Assembly: GCA_949592205.1 (NCBI GenBank)
Contig: CATIUR010000012.1
Coordinates: 2,008,501 to 2,072,500 of the forward strand
From: Helichrysum umbraculigerum
Lineage: Eukaryota; Streptophyta; Magnoliopsida; Asterales; Asteraceae
Direction of reading: 5' to 3'
Length of the DNA: 64,000 bases
This document shows, one piece after another, positions 44,431 to 55,519 of the stretch. The stretch's first letter is position 1. Every line of letters starts with the position of its first letter. Made by a program: the position numbers and the translations under genes. The notes under the pieces were generated by a model that searched no databases, was not told the DNA's origin, and was given only the letters and a program-made list of their open reading frames with translations.

Positions 44431-46083
44431 ATGGAAAATTGCCCACCTTCACTCAGCTACTTGGCCAAATCTTCAAAGAATAGGTCACTCATTCGCAAGT
44501 GGTTGCAACGACCGATAGGCAGTAATCGATATGTGGTATGGAAAGACATGATTAAGCTAGGAATTAGGGATGAGTTGAAGAGTTTGTTGATGTATGAGAC
44601 CGATGGTCAAGTGAACAATGCCTTTCTCCGTCTCTTCGATATAGATGAGTATGCATACCGAGAAGTAGTGACAGAGTTCATGATGACTTACCAGCTGAAT
44701 CCAAAGATGAGCGTATCCGACAAAAGAAAGATTTCATTCAGGTTTCAGGAACATAATCATCATATCTCAGTTGCCGACTTGGGAGTGTATCTTGGTTTAT
44801 ATACAGAGTCTCAGGTCAACTCTGCATGGTTCAGAAACAGTGTTCAAGACATCTCCAGCCTACCAAACAGGAACCACAAGGATATTTGGATGGATTTAGC
44901 AGGATCAAACTTTAGGAGCTGTGTTAAGTCATCCACTTTCATCAAGCCGGTTCATCACATCCTTCACAAGTTGCTAGCATGTTCTATATTTGGAAAGAAG
45001 GAGGGTGGTGCTGTGAGTGCCGAAGAGTTGAAGTTCATGGAAGTAATCATAGAAGGAAAGAATCTGAATGTTGCTTTCCTGATCGCTGAGAAACTTGGGG
45101 CTGAGACAGACATGGATAGGCACATGTTCATGGGGTCGATTATTACTAGATTGCTATATAGTATGGGATTGTTGACTGAGGCCCACACTGAGGAGTTCAC
45201 TGTTTGTTCTCGTTCTTTGCCATTCAACTTGGACTACTGCAAGTTGATCCATCTTGTTGAGGTAGATGAGCAGAGACAGTGCCTATGGAAGAACACCAAA
45301 CAGATCATTCCAGGATGTCGTCTCCCTGGGAAGCGTGTTAGAGGATCCTCACCTACTGCAGATACTGAGGATGGCCCATCAGATAGAGCCCGACCACATA
45401 CTACTCATGCTAGTGTCCCGCATAGAGGAGCTGAGACAGCCGAGCCACCAGCTCAAGCTACTGTTCACTACACAGATCCAGTGACCTCGCTGACACAGTA
45501 TTATCTTTTGCATGCTCTTCAGGTTAGCCGTTCCCATCAGCTGTTGATTTCCAGGAAACTTGGTATTCCTGACCCAGAGCCTTACATGTACCGATGCGGT
45601 CCACCACCACCAGCCATAGCACCACCACATACATCCATCCCATCACATACCACCCATACACCATCACCCGCTATCCGAACCACACCAGTATCAGAGCAGG
45701 TCCAGTCAGTTGAGACCGAGATACCAGTAGCCCAGCCAATGATTTCTGCACCTGTGATTCCTCATCCTGCCCAGCCAGTCGCCAGTGGATCTTACCGTGC
45801 TGACACAGTCTACTTGGGAACGGATGCTGTATCTTTTGACACTTCCGGGATGCTATTAAACTTGGGACCGATCTCTTCCTCAGCTGTACCGACAGAGAGC
45901 ATGCTACGTCAGGCTTACATGACCTTACTAGAGCAGGCAGGGGTTACTTCGGCTATTTTGCTACAGTGGGGCTACACTGATCCGATGAGACTGCCAGCAG
46001 CTACCCTCAGAGACATATTGATTCAGCTCAAACTGATCAATGCTGAAGATCAGGGACAGAGAGTATCTAGTGGCCAGCAGTAA
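44431..46083 (+). CDS. ORF1, Athila ORF-1-like protein (550 aa, intact)
   Basis: An uninterrupted 550-codon frame, the longest intact gene in the Athila-type elements here. Residues 1-290 form a compact, mostly helical domain that I place in the Athila ORF-1 family (PF03078-like) from overall pattern: SLIRKWLQRPIG, V..D.LGVYLGLYTE, MFMGSIITRLLYSMGLL. Residues about 310-450 are Pro/Thr/Ser-rich and low in structure; the last 100 are again helical. No signal peptide is evident. After the stop the frame stays open for 24 more codons to a TAG at 46156-46158, so the stop may be recent. It lies 3' of ORFX, the position of the envelope-like gene in Athila elements, but I see no clear membrane anchor. 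Its function is not known. Confidence 0.82.
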   Translation: MENCPPSLSYLAKSSKNRSLIRKWLQRPIGSNRYVVWKDMIKLGIRDELKSLLMYETDGQVNNAFLRLFDIDEYAYREVVTEFMMTYQLNPKMSVSDKRKISFRFQEHNHHISVADLGVYLGLYTESQVNSAWFRNSVQDISSLPNRNHKDIWMDLAGSNFRSCVKSSTFIKPVHHILHKLLACSIFGKKEGGAVSAEELKFMEVIIEGKNLNVAFLIAEKLGAETDMDRHMFMGSIITRLLYSMGLLTEAHTEEFTVCSRSLPFNLDYCKLIHLVEVDEQRQCLWKNTKQIIPGCRLPGKRVRGSSPTADTEDGPSDRARPHTTHASVPHRGAETAEPPAQATVHYTDPVTSLTQYYLLHALQVSRSHQLLISRKLGIPDPEPYMYRCGPPPPAIAPPHTSIPSHTTHTPSPAIRTTPVSEQVQSVETEIPVAQPMISAPVIPHPAQPVASGSYRADTVYLGTDAVSFDTSGMLLNLGPISSSAVPTESMLRQAYMTLLEQAGVTSAILLQWGYTDPMRLPAATLRDILIQLKLINAEDQGQRVSSGQQ

Positions 46084-46158
46084 GTAATAGGACCATCTAC
46101 AGCACCAGCTCCTACTCAGCATACTGATGCACCTGACCAGGGATCCCCAGCCTCATAG

Positions 46159-48526
46159 TTCTACCCCATTTGCATCATTTGACTTTGGTTTCAGACATTA
46201 TTACTATTATTATCTTGTGTTTGTTTGGCTACTTTTGAACCTTACTTTTGGAACTTATTTGTATCAGCCACTAGTTGGTTGATCACTCTATCCGTATTTA
46301 CATTATGCTATTACTTATTATGTTTTATTTTCTTTTTGTTAAATAAGTAGAAATGTTGTGATGTATGAACGTGGAAAAAGGCGAGATGACGCACTTTCAA
46401 GAAGAAAATCCGTGAAGTCAAAAGGCAACCCGAACCAGCTTTCAATATTTGCAGACTGCGGAACATTCAACATCTCATGGAGGGGCCTCGTTTTTCTCAA
46501 AACTTCCTTGTATCTAAGCACTTCAAAGAACTAAGTGTGGGATCACTCCCCACACCACAAACACTTATCGAAATCACTCCAACTTCTTCAAAACCTAAAG
46601 TATGGGATTCTACACCATAAGGATCCCCACTTAAAAGAATTAAAGTTGATTTCTGATAACGTTGGATACATGACACCGGATAACCCCGTATGAAGCTTGC
46701 TGTCCTTCAAGAAGAATGCAGAAGAAAGCTCGTTTCGACTCTCTCTCTCCTGCAAAATTTCACATGCTTCAAAACGTTATCTGGGGAGTTTCTTAACCTT
46801 CTATCCATTTCATGATCACATATATTCTGTCTTGTTAGCTTATTATATTCTATACCCTATCCTGAGCTTATCACTAAGTGTGGGATTCAAACCGAAATTT
46901 AACACTTAAGAAACATTTTCTTACATGTTCAAACTCTACGTGTGGGATTTTACCTCCAGTAAAAACTCAACTCAAGAGAACATTAGGGACAATGTTCCTC
47001 TAAGTGTGGGATAGCAAGGTATAGAATACCTTGGATAATTTTAGGCAATTTTTATGTCCAAAATAGCATTACTCAGAAAATGTTTTCCCAAATAACGAAT
47101 TTTTCAAACAAATTTTTTCAAAAATTTAAAATTATGAGTTAAATTATGAAACTAAACTCTAAGTTTTTGAGTTAAATACTTTCGAAAAGAATCATTCTCG
47201 AAATATGAGTAAGGTATTTCGGAATATAGGAAAAATAAGGTAGAAATTTCTCGACCAAGAAACAATAATCTGAAAGGAGCATGGCTAGGCACATACAACC
47301 CTATTTTGTAGTGAGGTATCTTGAGCCTAAAAGCATTCATCTTTAATGCTTCACTTTCATTTATTGTGTGTGCCGATGCTTGCATCTCTGAATTAGAACT
47401 TGCTCCAGACATACGTTTCAAGACCACATTGGTGTGTACCGTACGCGGTATAGGTGCAACTAGATGACCTTTACATTCCTTAGGATTTAAACCCAATTCT
47501 TACATATCTCTTCAAGCCCAAAACCATTCCGATACTTATTTTCAGTATCGATGATCCACCTAGTAAACCCTGTTGAGCCTAAACCTTTCATTTCGTAAAA
47601 ACCCTCGTACTAAACCCCTACTCACCCAAAATTCCCAAAACCTTATCTGAGAATTTCTAAGGTCGTGAAAAACATCTTTTGGAACATCCTTTTCAATTAT
47701 GCTCTAAAGTCTTCCTCTTCTATGTACTCCAAAAAGTCAAAAGTGCGAAAAATTGGCACGATAAAAGAAATTGAAGTTCAAGATCAAAGATCATAGTTCC
47801 GAAAAGGATTTCCGAAAGGATCAACATAAAATATCCTTAGAAATTCTCTGGCAAAGAAGTTCTAAAGAAGAAAAGAAAAATAAAAAGTAGAAAAATCAAG
47901 AAAAGAAAAAGAAATAGTTCCATCAAATAAAGCTGAGTACTTCAAGTATCATCTTCTAAAGGAAAATTCGATAGAAGACGAGCAGCTACAAAATCCTCCG
48001 TTCCATTCTGAAATAAAGTTTTTCACTATCTTTGAGTTTTAAGATAAGTCAAACCCTTACAACCAAACATATACCACTATCCATACCCTTAAACCTCACC
48101 AAACACTACCACCCGTTGAATGTCTTGGGATAGTTAGCACCGTCCTCACCTAAGTGGTGGAGATCCGATTCTCGACCAAGCTTATGACGATGAGTGCTGC
48201 ATGACTGGCTTATTTGAATGATTTCATTTGTTCTAGATTGTTAGGGAACCCGATACACTTTGAGTGAATTGAGTGACCACCTTTAGTGAGATCGCCTAGT
48301 CATGTGTACTCCAAGATCACGAGGATTGGTAGTATGCTTGATGATAATTGCTTCTTGCTTCTGAAAGGATCATCTTATCCTTTCCCTTGTTCTTAAACAG
48401 TCTTAATCATATTAGAAGTGGTATCATTTTGAAATTATTTTGACTCGCCCCTTAAAAACCAAATTTTAAATGTTTTTTTTACTGAGTGTTGCTTGAGGAC
48501 AAGCAACGCCTAAGTGTGGGATAACT
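46159..48526 (+). other. 3' spacer of element B with tract-like words, pre-PPT hairpin and PPT
   Basis: Non-coding. GTGTGGGAT words near 46533, 46875, 46940 and 47002. Hairpin GTTGCTTG-AGGA-CAAGCAAC at 48488-48507, then the PPT AAGTGTGGGATAACT (48512-48526) touching the 3' LTR. Confidence 0.8.
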
Positions 48527-50889
48527 TGATGTGACTCAAATAGTCATATTTTTAAGGGCAATATTCCGCACTTTTTGGACATAACTTTAGTGAAAACATT
48601 CCAAAATGATCATTATTTACTAAAATTCACTAAAGTGGTCTAAATATAGGCGTTGCTGCAAAAATCACCTAAAACGTCAAATAACAAGCAAATCAGGGCG
48701 AATAAACGTGCACAAAATCCTCTGGCCTCATTTACCTTATATAGATCACATTCTAACTTCATCATATGATAAAACAGGTAAAATCGAGACGGGAAAATCA
48801 AGAATCATGCAAATCGGATAAGGAACGGAGAAGACTGAGCGGTATCAGACCCTATAAAGTCATTTCGGCTATGCTTGAGCTATACATATCCAATTTCAGT
48901 GAAGTTGGCATCATTAGAAGCGTAACGGAATTACTAAGACACAGGCGAAAGAATCAGGTCAAACGGACGCATAACGAAGGAGATACGCGCGTTTTAAGCA
49001 ACGAACGAAATCAGACGGACATACGGCCTTGGAAACCGTATACGGCCTACCTAAGACCGTATACGGCCTCTTAACACTGTATACGGCCCCACCAAGGCCG
49101 TATATGGCCCCCCTGCCCCCGTATCGTGCTTCGTTTGCTTGTACGTGCTGTTTCGCGAGTTGTACGTGTGATTTTGAGCTTTGCCTATAAATAGGGATAC
49201 CCACCTCCTCATTTTACACACCTCAACACATTCACACACTCTCACATTTCTCTTATTTTCATTTCTCTCATTTTCTTTCACTTTCTCTCTCTAACTTTCT
49301 CTCTCTAGCACTACTCTTAGGAGTTAGAGGAGAAAGGTTAGGGTTGAGCTTACGGTTCGAGTCTAGAGGAAGTTTTAGCTTGGTAATCTTGTTGTAACGG
49401 GTTTTTCAAGTTCAGACTATTTGTAATCCTCAGTATTACGCTGCTGTATTCTCGGTGATATCTAAACTTTACTTACTGTTATAATGCTTGTGCTTTATGT
49501 TATTTCAGTTTGTATTCTGCATATTGCCATGTTTATAGAGTAGTTTAATATTGCGATTGTTGAAATGTAGATATTAGGAGTAGGGATGATGTTAAATTAA
49601 TGTTTCATTTATACGATTGGAAATTGTTATGCTGTGTATCTGGTTAAGCTTATCCTGAATATAGATCTAGTCTCTCATCACCCTTTCCAGACTTTCACGT
49701 GACTGTTGCCCTAGGATAGGATCTGATCAACCCTAATACTATGAATATACAGTTATCTCCAGTTACAATATGAAACTATGAACTTTCCTTTAAAAGGCAC
49801 GGTACTTCGTATAGCGTTGGAAACACCTCGTGTGGAGTACAAATACGTGGAAGCTAAGGAAATGCCATGGATTGTTTCATCGTGAATTACCTAGAAGTGA
49901 TCCTTCTAGAACAGTGGTCTAGGAATCAAAGCTGTGGAAATTCTTGTAGCACCGTACACCGTTAGTACACCTAAGATCTGGAACACTGTGGAAATGCTTA
50001 AATGCCCAGTACACCGTCAGTACATCTAGGGTTTGGAACACTGTGGAAATGCCAAATTGCCCTGTACACCGTGATTATTCCTAGGGATGAACGCCTGACT
50101 GTAAAGGAGGGTCTATATTTACGATGGTTAAGTATGTGCTTCAATAGAAACAATACAGGGTAGTGTCAATCATATACCTAGACATGCAAAACCCTAATCA
50201 CACCAATAGTTTAACATACACAGGATACAATCAGTATTTGCTATAATAAAAGTAAATAGACGATTAGGTGTTAAGAAAGGTCAGTAAATACAATTGCGGT
50301 CTGTTGCCTTATGCCTGATCCCTAGAACATTTAGGGTGACTTTGTCTTAATTAAGCAAAGGCTCAGGAGGGTTTGAAAACAACCTGATCTGATCAGAATC
50401 ATGATAACCTAGGATTCCAGTGACATATGCTTCTAGGGTTTCACCTGAACGTAGGGTCCTAGTGTTTACACCGAAAGTATGTCTACTCTTTATTTGGTAA
50501 ATCTCCAATCAATTTTATAATGAACATCATCCCAAAACCCTAGTATCCAAGTTTCAGCAATCACATCTCTACCTGTCTGCTTAAACCCTAATTTCATTTC
50601 TCGTTATTTACTTTTCTGCACTTAGGAAAATTAGAAAACCTAATCAATCCAAAATCTATCTACCTACCCCCATCCTAATTGCGACCATAATCTTTGGTGA
50701 CCCGCTTTATTTCAATTCGCTCCGATTTAAGAACGACCTCGAGTTATACTTACTACTTGCTCCCAAGGTAGGTAGTACTTATAGTTTGAGCCCCAGCTCA
50801 TATAAATTTAAAACTCACTGTCCGCCGCTTCTGTTGCTGTTGGAACAACGACCAGAGTCAAATCCGACCGACCGATAGAGGCAGCGACA
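48527..50889 (+). repeat. 3' LTR of element B (2363 bp)
   Basis: Pairs with 38711-41079; TATAAATAG at 49186-49194; palindromes at 49020-49112; ends GCAGCGACA. Confidence 0.95.
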
Positions 50890-50894
50890 ACAAG

Positions 50895-51529
50895 TAATCC
50901 TAAATCTAGCATAATAACAATAATAACATGCATCATGATATATAAGGAAAGATATAACCGTAAATAGTGCGCAACTTGAATTTATGCTGAAAGATTACAA
51001 CGAGCGGAACCTCCAAACTATCTTTGACAATATTACAAAATGAACCCCCAAAGTATCTTCAACAGTATTACAATATTACCCCTCTGTTAGCCTTGGTTAA
51101 ATATTAACCAAGAACTAACTGATTACTAACCTAAAACTAACCCTAAAAGCTAGGGAGCGAAAACTAGAGAGAGAGGGAGTGTGTGAGAAAGAAAGTGGAG
51201 AATAGAATGAGAAGAGGTGTGTTGAAATGAGGAGGGGATGCCATCTATTTATAGGTGAAGATCACCTTGGAGCCAAAGCAAAGATCATGGAGCCAATTCT
51301 TGGAGCCAAAGTTGGAGCCAAAGGAATAATCCTTGGAGCCAAAGGAGAGATATGTACAAGCATCAAAACACCAAGATACAAGCAAATGAAGCAAAACAAG
51401 AACACACGGGGGTGTGCAAGGCCGTGTGCTAGGCCGTGTGCCAGGCCGTGTGCTAGGCCGTGTGCCAGGCCGTGTGTTAGGCTGTGTGCTTGGCCGTGTG
51501 CCAGGCCGTGTGCTAGGGCGTGTGCCAGG
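50895..51529 (-). repeat. 5' LTR of element C, part 2 (truncated)
   Basis: Continues the LTR from 38710 after element B. Stops inside the GCCGTGTGC minisatellite, whereas the intact copy continues for about 500 bp more. The adjacent bases belong to element A. Confidence 0.88.
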
Positions 51530-51768
51530 AAGGTGTATACAAAAGATCGAGAGGATCGCCTAGTCATGTATACAAAAGATCGAGAGGATAAAAAGCATGC
51601 TTCGAAAAGATTACTTCTTTACTCTTTCAAAAGCATGAATATCTTATTTATTCCAAACACCCCCAAGTAAAAAGTTCCGCTATAAAACCTTTCATCATCC
51701 GTGCATTTTAACCATGCTTGAAAGTCGAGTTTGCTTGAGGACAAACAAAGTCCTAAGTGTGGGATACT
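51530..51768 (+). other. 3' end of element A body: pre-PPT hairpin and PPT
   Basis: Resembles the same region of element B (GATCGCCTAGTCATGT words). Contains a duplicated 30-bp unit with TATACAAAAGATCGAGAGG, hairpin TTTGCTTG-AGGA-CAAACAAA (51730-51749, one mismatch) and the PPT AAGTGTGGGATACT next to the LTR. Confidence 0.8.
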
Positions 51769-54184
51769 TGATATCGCGTAAAAAGTCAGGTTTTTACTAC
51801 CGATATCTCCCTCAGTTTAGAACAATTCTTGGCACATAAGCTCAAATGACATGTAAATCAGTGATAATTTGCCAAGAAGGTCAAAACATGGGAACACGAG
51901 AAAAATCAAGCAAAACGAACGAAAAACGAAGATTTCACGCACGTTTGAAGATTCGAAGCAACCAAGACAAGATTTCAAGATAGAAAGGATCACCATCAAG
52001 AATTCTATTCAAAGTCTTCGTTTTCAAAATACGAATCTAACAAAAGAAGAATCAACAAAAACGGATGAAGAATGAAGATTCTGCACACTACGAAATATTC
52101 AAATGATTCGGTATAAGAGATTTAAAGATCAGAGAAACATATCAGGGATTTCTTTAAATCAAAATCTTCGTTTCTGAAAATCGAATCCAACGCAAAAAGA
52201 ATCGTCGAAAATGGACGCATAACGAAGAAGATACGAGCCGAACAAGGAACAGACTGGTACACGTGCTACCACTTGCCATGTACTTTTGTGCATGGAAGGC
52301 TGGATGCCAGCCGGCGCCACCCGGCAACCGGCCTCCCGAGGCTGGATGCCGCCCGTCTCCACCTCCTTTTTGGTCCTTTCCTGGTACACGTGCTACCACT
52401 TTCCACAACTTTAGGGTACATGTGCTACCACTTTCCGCGCCTTTAGGGTACATGTGCTACCACTTTCCAGAAAAGGACCACCCCCCAAATGCATGCTAAC
52501 TTGAGCCTAAGATGGCTAACATACACCCATCTTCAAGTATAAATAGGGCATCAAGGCTCATTTGAAAAACACACCATTCCTATCACACCTTCTTTGCTTC
52601 ACAAAAGCACATACACACCTTCCTAGCTTATTTTTCTCACTCTAGAAATAAGCTCCAACTTTCTCACTCTACATTATTTCTCTAGATTAGTTTTAACTAG
52701 TATTTAAACTAGTTTAAAAGTTTAATTAGGAATAGAAGGAAAGTGCGGAACGCTTTGTAATCTTTGGTGTACGCTCGGAATTGTGTCAATTAATTCAAGT
52801 CTATTCTCTCTCGCATTTAATCCTGCTTCTTTCTATCATTAATTACGTTTATATTGATTATGCTAGATTTAGTTATTTCCATGATTAGAGAGTAGTATAC
52901 TTGTTGTGTTTGCTTGCGATGTAGTTAGTTAATTATGGGATGATTTATAAATAAATATTAAAAGTAATATGACGGCCCCTATTCACCTGTTTCTCGATAT
53001 AGTACTGGAAACACTTCAAGGTGGAGTACAAATGTATGGAAGTCAAGGAACGACGGAAGGTAGTCATATTACAAAATGGTACAATATTACGAAGTAATAT
53101 GATGGCCCCTATTCGATTGTTATGCAGTATAGCGTTGGAAACACTTTAGGTGTAGTACAAATACGCGGAAGCTGTGTAACGACCGAAGGTAGTTATATTA
53201 CGGACTAATATATAAAATGAGAAACCTATTTTAATTAACCTTTCTAAATAGACTTTTAAACTTCAAATTAATCTATCTCCTTTCCACCAATAAATGTGAT
53301 TACAACAACTTTTTAACGACGTCCAATTAAAATGTAGTCAGTCATCTGTGTCAATATAATTTGTCAAAGGTATGAAACTATGGAACCGCAAGGCTACATG
53401 GGGGATTATCGTAGGACAAGACATGGCCAAGGTTTGAAGCGGTGGAACCACTTAAAGTGAGGAACTGTGTGAATAACTAGGGGATTTATTGGGTAGTCTT
53501 AAGCAAGGGCTGGTTTAAAGTCATAAATGAACTTTTTAAATACATGAATCTGTTAGGATGACGAGGAATCGTTATATGATTCAGTTTTGTCTAGTACCTT
53601 TAGATTCTGTCTCCGTTCATAAGAAAGTAAAATTAAACTTAAATAAAGATCTTTCTTATTATTCTAAATACTTTGTGATGTCACCATAACCTAGTTCCTG
53701 GTGTGATATGCTAATGGGATTTTAATTAGTAGGGAATCTAGTATTTACATCACAAGTATCCAAGAGTAACGATTAACAAATATCTTTCAAAAACAGTCTC
53801 TCCAAACATCTTCCCATAACTTAATTAACGAAGTCTCAGCAAACACTATCTTTATCTTATCTACTTTATCTTTTATTTTAATTTCGCTTTTATTTATTTA
53901 CTTGCCTAAGTTAGTTTATAGAAAAACCAAAACTCCCTCACTATTTTATAAACCCTTCACTAGTTTGAAAGCCTTCATCTACCACACCTTAGTTTGAATT
54001 CAGTCGGTTTGAAGAACGACTCAAGGTCATACCTACCACTTGCTCACCCTTAGGATTAGCATTGTTAGGGAAAACTTAGGCCCCGCAATTACAAATTTAA
54101 AACACCCACTAATCGCCGTCGCCAGTAGCCGGTGCAACGACAAAGGGTAAGTAATTTCCCTTACCGACCGCTGGTGATGCATCA
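51769..54184 (+). repeat. 3' LTR of element A (2416 bp)
   Basis: Pairs with 16109-18533; TATAAATAG at 52538-52546. Followed by TSD TTGAT. Confidence 0.92.
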
Positions 54185-54189
54185 TTGAT

Positions 54190-55519
54190 GCAGATGAGAA
54201 TTCAAATTTTTTTCAAGGTATTATTAACAAGAAACGGAAACAATTATCGGTTCGGGGAATTAAATGTGATGGAAATTGGTTGGAAGATCCGATCGATGTG
54301 AAGAATTCTTTCTATAATCACTATGTTAAAAAGTTTGCAAAAGTTCCTTCTCTACGATATAATACTTGCAGTAATCACTTTAAATCATTACAGCCTAATC
54401 ATCTTGATATTGTGGAAGGAGTTATAACTTTACAAGAAGTGAAAGAGGCTATATGGAATTGTGGTAGTGATAAGGCCCCTGGTCCGGACAGATTTACATT
54501 GGGTTCATTAAGCGGTATTAGAGTATTTTAAAAGATGATTTACTCGATACTGTATCTGAATTCTTCACTACATCCAAACATCCCATGGGTTGTAACGCAT
54601 CGTTCATTACGTTGATTCCTAAAAATGAATCTCCATTGGTGGTAACTGACTTTCGCCCTATTAGTCTTATTGGGATTATATACAAGGTAATTGCCAAAAT
54701 CTTGGCTACACGTATAACTGCTGTTATTGATTATCTTGTTGATTCGGTGCAAACTGCTTTTATCAAGAATAGACAAATTTTGGATGGTCCCATGATATTG
54801 AATGAAATTGTCCATAATGTTAAAAGGAAAGGGAAAAAGATTATGCTTTCCAAGGCGGATATTGCAAAGGCATATGACACCTTAAGTTAGGACTATTTAA
54901 TTTCTGTTATTTCGTTTATGGGTTTTGGTCAGAAAAGTATTAAATGGATCAAGGCATGTCTTGAATCGGCTCGTTACTCCATCCTTATCAATGGAAGCCT
55001 GACAAAAGAATTTTCTTTGGGTCGTGGATTACGTCAAGGAGACCCCTTAGCTCCAATTTATTTATATTGGCTATGGAGGGTTTTCACGTGGCAATGGAAG
55101 ACGCAAAGGCTGCCAACATGATTAAGGGCGTGAATGTGGGAAATATTTCTCTTTCTCATCTTATTCATGCGGACGATGTCATAGTGATTGGTGAGTGGAA
55201 CAAGAATAATTTTGTGAATGTGTTGGACATTTTTAATTGCTTTTATCTTGCGTCGGGTCTCCAAATAAATGTCATGAAATCCAAACTGTACGGTATTGGC
55301 GTCAATGATCTGGAAGTCACGCGGTTTGCTGAGACTGCTGGGTGTAACGGAGAACGTCTACCGTTCATGTATCTTGGAATCCCAATTGATGCTAATATGA
55401 ACCAAATTTCTTCATGGAAGAAATTGTTGGATAAATTTTCCAAACGTCTCTCGAAATGGAAAGCTAAACTATTATCTACTGGAGGTCGTTCGATTCTCAC
55501 TTATCCTGTGCTAGGTGCG
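54190..55519 (+). pseudogene. LINE ORF2, reverse transcriptase part (right fragment)
   Basis: Continues the LINE from 16108. Frames interrupted by several shifts encode, in order, ADENSNFF, AIWNCGSDKAPGPD, the RT fingers (FITLIPK, DFRPISLIGIIYKVIAKILA, QTAFIKNRQILDG), motif A KADIAKAYDTLS, RQGDPLAP, and the catalytic HADDVIVIGEW (box C, ADD). The codon after KAYDTLS is TAG at a place where relatives have Trp. The part ends at 55519 within the sequence before the thumb, where LTR F is inserted. Dead copy. Confidence 0.9.

Larger units (their letters stand above)
38711..50889 (+). mobile_element. Element B: complete non-autonomous Athila-related element with ORFX and ORF1 (12,179 bp)
   Basis: LTRs 38711-41079 and 48527-50889, perfect TSD ACAAG (38706-38710 and 50890-50894), Athila-type PBS and PPT. 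Internal genes are ORFX (two stops) and an intact ORF1. No gag, protease, reverse transcriptase or integrase. Inserted in the 5' LTR of element C, so it is younger than C. Confidence 0.93.
28645..51529 (-). mobile_element. Element C: Athila-related element with gag-protease and ORFX; 5' LTR split by element B and truncated
   Basis: 3' LTR at 28645-31144. The 5' LTR is at 37374-38710 plus 50895-51529 after removal of element B. PBS, gag, protease, ORFX, post-ORFX hairpins, pre-PPT hairpin and PPT follow in order on the minus strand. No reverse transcriptase or integrase. The 5' LTR lacks the first 500 or so bases (in element direction) that the 3' LTR has, so its right TSD cannot be seen; the left flank is GACAC (28640-28644). 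Confidence 0.88.
16109..54184 (+). mobile_element. Element A: Athila-related element with gag, protease and ORFX, holding two large nested insertions
   Basis: LTRs at 16109-18533 and 51769-54184 share start TGATATCGCG and end GATGCATCA or GACGCATCA. They are flanked by the perfect 5-bp duplication TTGAT (16104-16108 and 54185-54189). Without the copia element (21580-26908) and element C (28645-51529), the body is about 9.9 kb. Order: LTR, PBS, gag, protease, ORFX, spacer, hairpin, PPT, LTR. No reverse transcriptase or integrase is found. It inserted into the LINE. Confidence 0.9.
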
